DNA from: a virus
IMG/VR virus record: IMGVR_UViG_3300025151_000171
Span: 1 to 31,875 of that record
Length of the DNA: 31,875 nt
Strand: one strand, 5' to 3'
Positions 31,701-31,875 of this stretch are shown piece after piece. The notes beneath the pieces were generated by a model. That model saw only the letters and a program-made list of their open reading frames with translations, did no database searches and was not told the origin of the DNA. Within the stretch, counting starts at the first letter, position 1, and each line of letters starts with the position of its first letter. The position numbers were made by a program, and so were the translations under genes.

Positions 31701-31875
31701 TCATTCAAACTTACCTGCTTGTTTAGTAAGAGCAGTAGAAAACGATCCTTATGATGCGTCAAAGTCAGATATATCTACAACACGCATAATTGCACCACCA
31801 CGAATAAGGATCTTGGAAAAACGTAATTGGGATTTATTAGAAGAAGATGTATCAGATAGAATATGGTCATTACTT
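31687..31875 (+). CDS. PD-(D/E)XK exonuclease, N-terminus only (cut by window end)
   Basis: A GTG start at 31687 follows GGAG by 7 bases. The 63 visible residues (KITNHSNLPACLVRAVENDP, TTRIIAPPRIRILEKRNWD, EEDVSDRIWSLL) match the N-terminal region of phage PD-(D/E)XK nucleases of the Cas4/exonuclease type, in which the P-P-R-I-R-x-L segment precedes D-x-x-D-R-x-W-x-L-L. The catalytic acid-Lys motifs lie beyond the window. With the ssDNA protein upstream it would form a recombination pair making 3' overhangs. Confidence 0.72.
   Translation, partial: MKITNHSNLPACLVRAVENDPYDASKSDISTTRIIAPPRIRILEKRNWDLLEEDVSDRIWSLL

Noticed and set aside
1-31875. tRNA genes, insertion sequences, integrase, attachment sites
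   Set aside because: No cloverleaf, transposase or integrase motif was noticed on either strand, although a dedicated tRNA scan was not possible.

Overview
The window is most of the genome of a small, very AT-rich, T7-like podovirus. The structural genes follow the T7 order of small and large terminase, portal, scaffold, capsid, tail tubes A and B, internal virion proteins and tail fibre. There is no phage RNA polymerase, DNA polymerase, integrase or lysis gene in view. AT-rich codon use, a LamG/SPRY tail protein, an N-terminal tail-fibre domain of T7 gp17 type and a gene set lacking polymerases point to an uncultured marine podovirus. A phage of the pelagiphage HTVC010P type, infecting SAR11 or a similar alphaproteobacterium, is my best guess. 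That assignment is inference from gene content, not a database match.

Layout. The genome is divided at about 23.6 kb. Leftward (minus strand) lie the small terminase, a 330-base non-coding region rich in palindromes and repeats, a PD-(D/E)XK nuclease, a ribbon-helix-helix protein, the large terminase, several tiny proteins, a GNAT-like protein, portal, a Bbp19-like protein, scaffold, capsid, a second abundant-looking head protein, a terminator, tail tubes A and B, three internal virion proteins (one of 2357 residues with a lytic transglycosylase motif and an HExxH motif), tail fibre, and LamG tail protein(s) cut by the window start. Rightward (plus strand) lie an early block of small unknown genes separated by matching hairpin leaders, a strong terminator, and a second early operon: small proteins, a candidate origin, a YdaU/DUF1376 protein, a RepB-type primase, an SF2 helicase, small proteins and an HNH nuclease. 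A two-gene leftward island follows, with a Cro/YdaS-like repressor and a small membrane or exported protein. Beyond it are an NGO0469/DUF669-like replication protein and the start of a PD-(D/E)XK exonuclease cut by the window end.

How it may work together. The same 13-16 base dyad (ACTTAACCTAAGTAAA and close variants) sits at four intergenic promoter regions: between the two divergent arms, before the second early operon, between the repressor gene and the replication gene, and before the nuclease gene. The repressor-like protein is the obvious candidate to bind it, so the phage seems to carry a genome-wide early switch. Several of these promoters place the predicted transcription start on or within two bases of an ATG, suggesting leaderless mRNAs. 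Upstream of the replication genes are four TGCTA boxes spaced exactly 11 bases apart, followed by an AT-rich TATACA tract, which looks like an iteron origin. Many real genes here are below 60 residues and are listed with exact coordinates.
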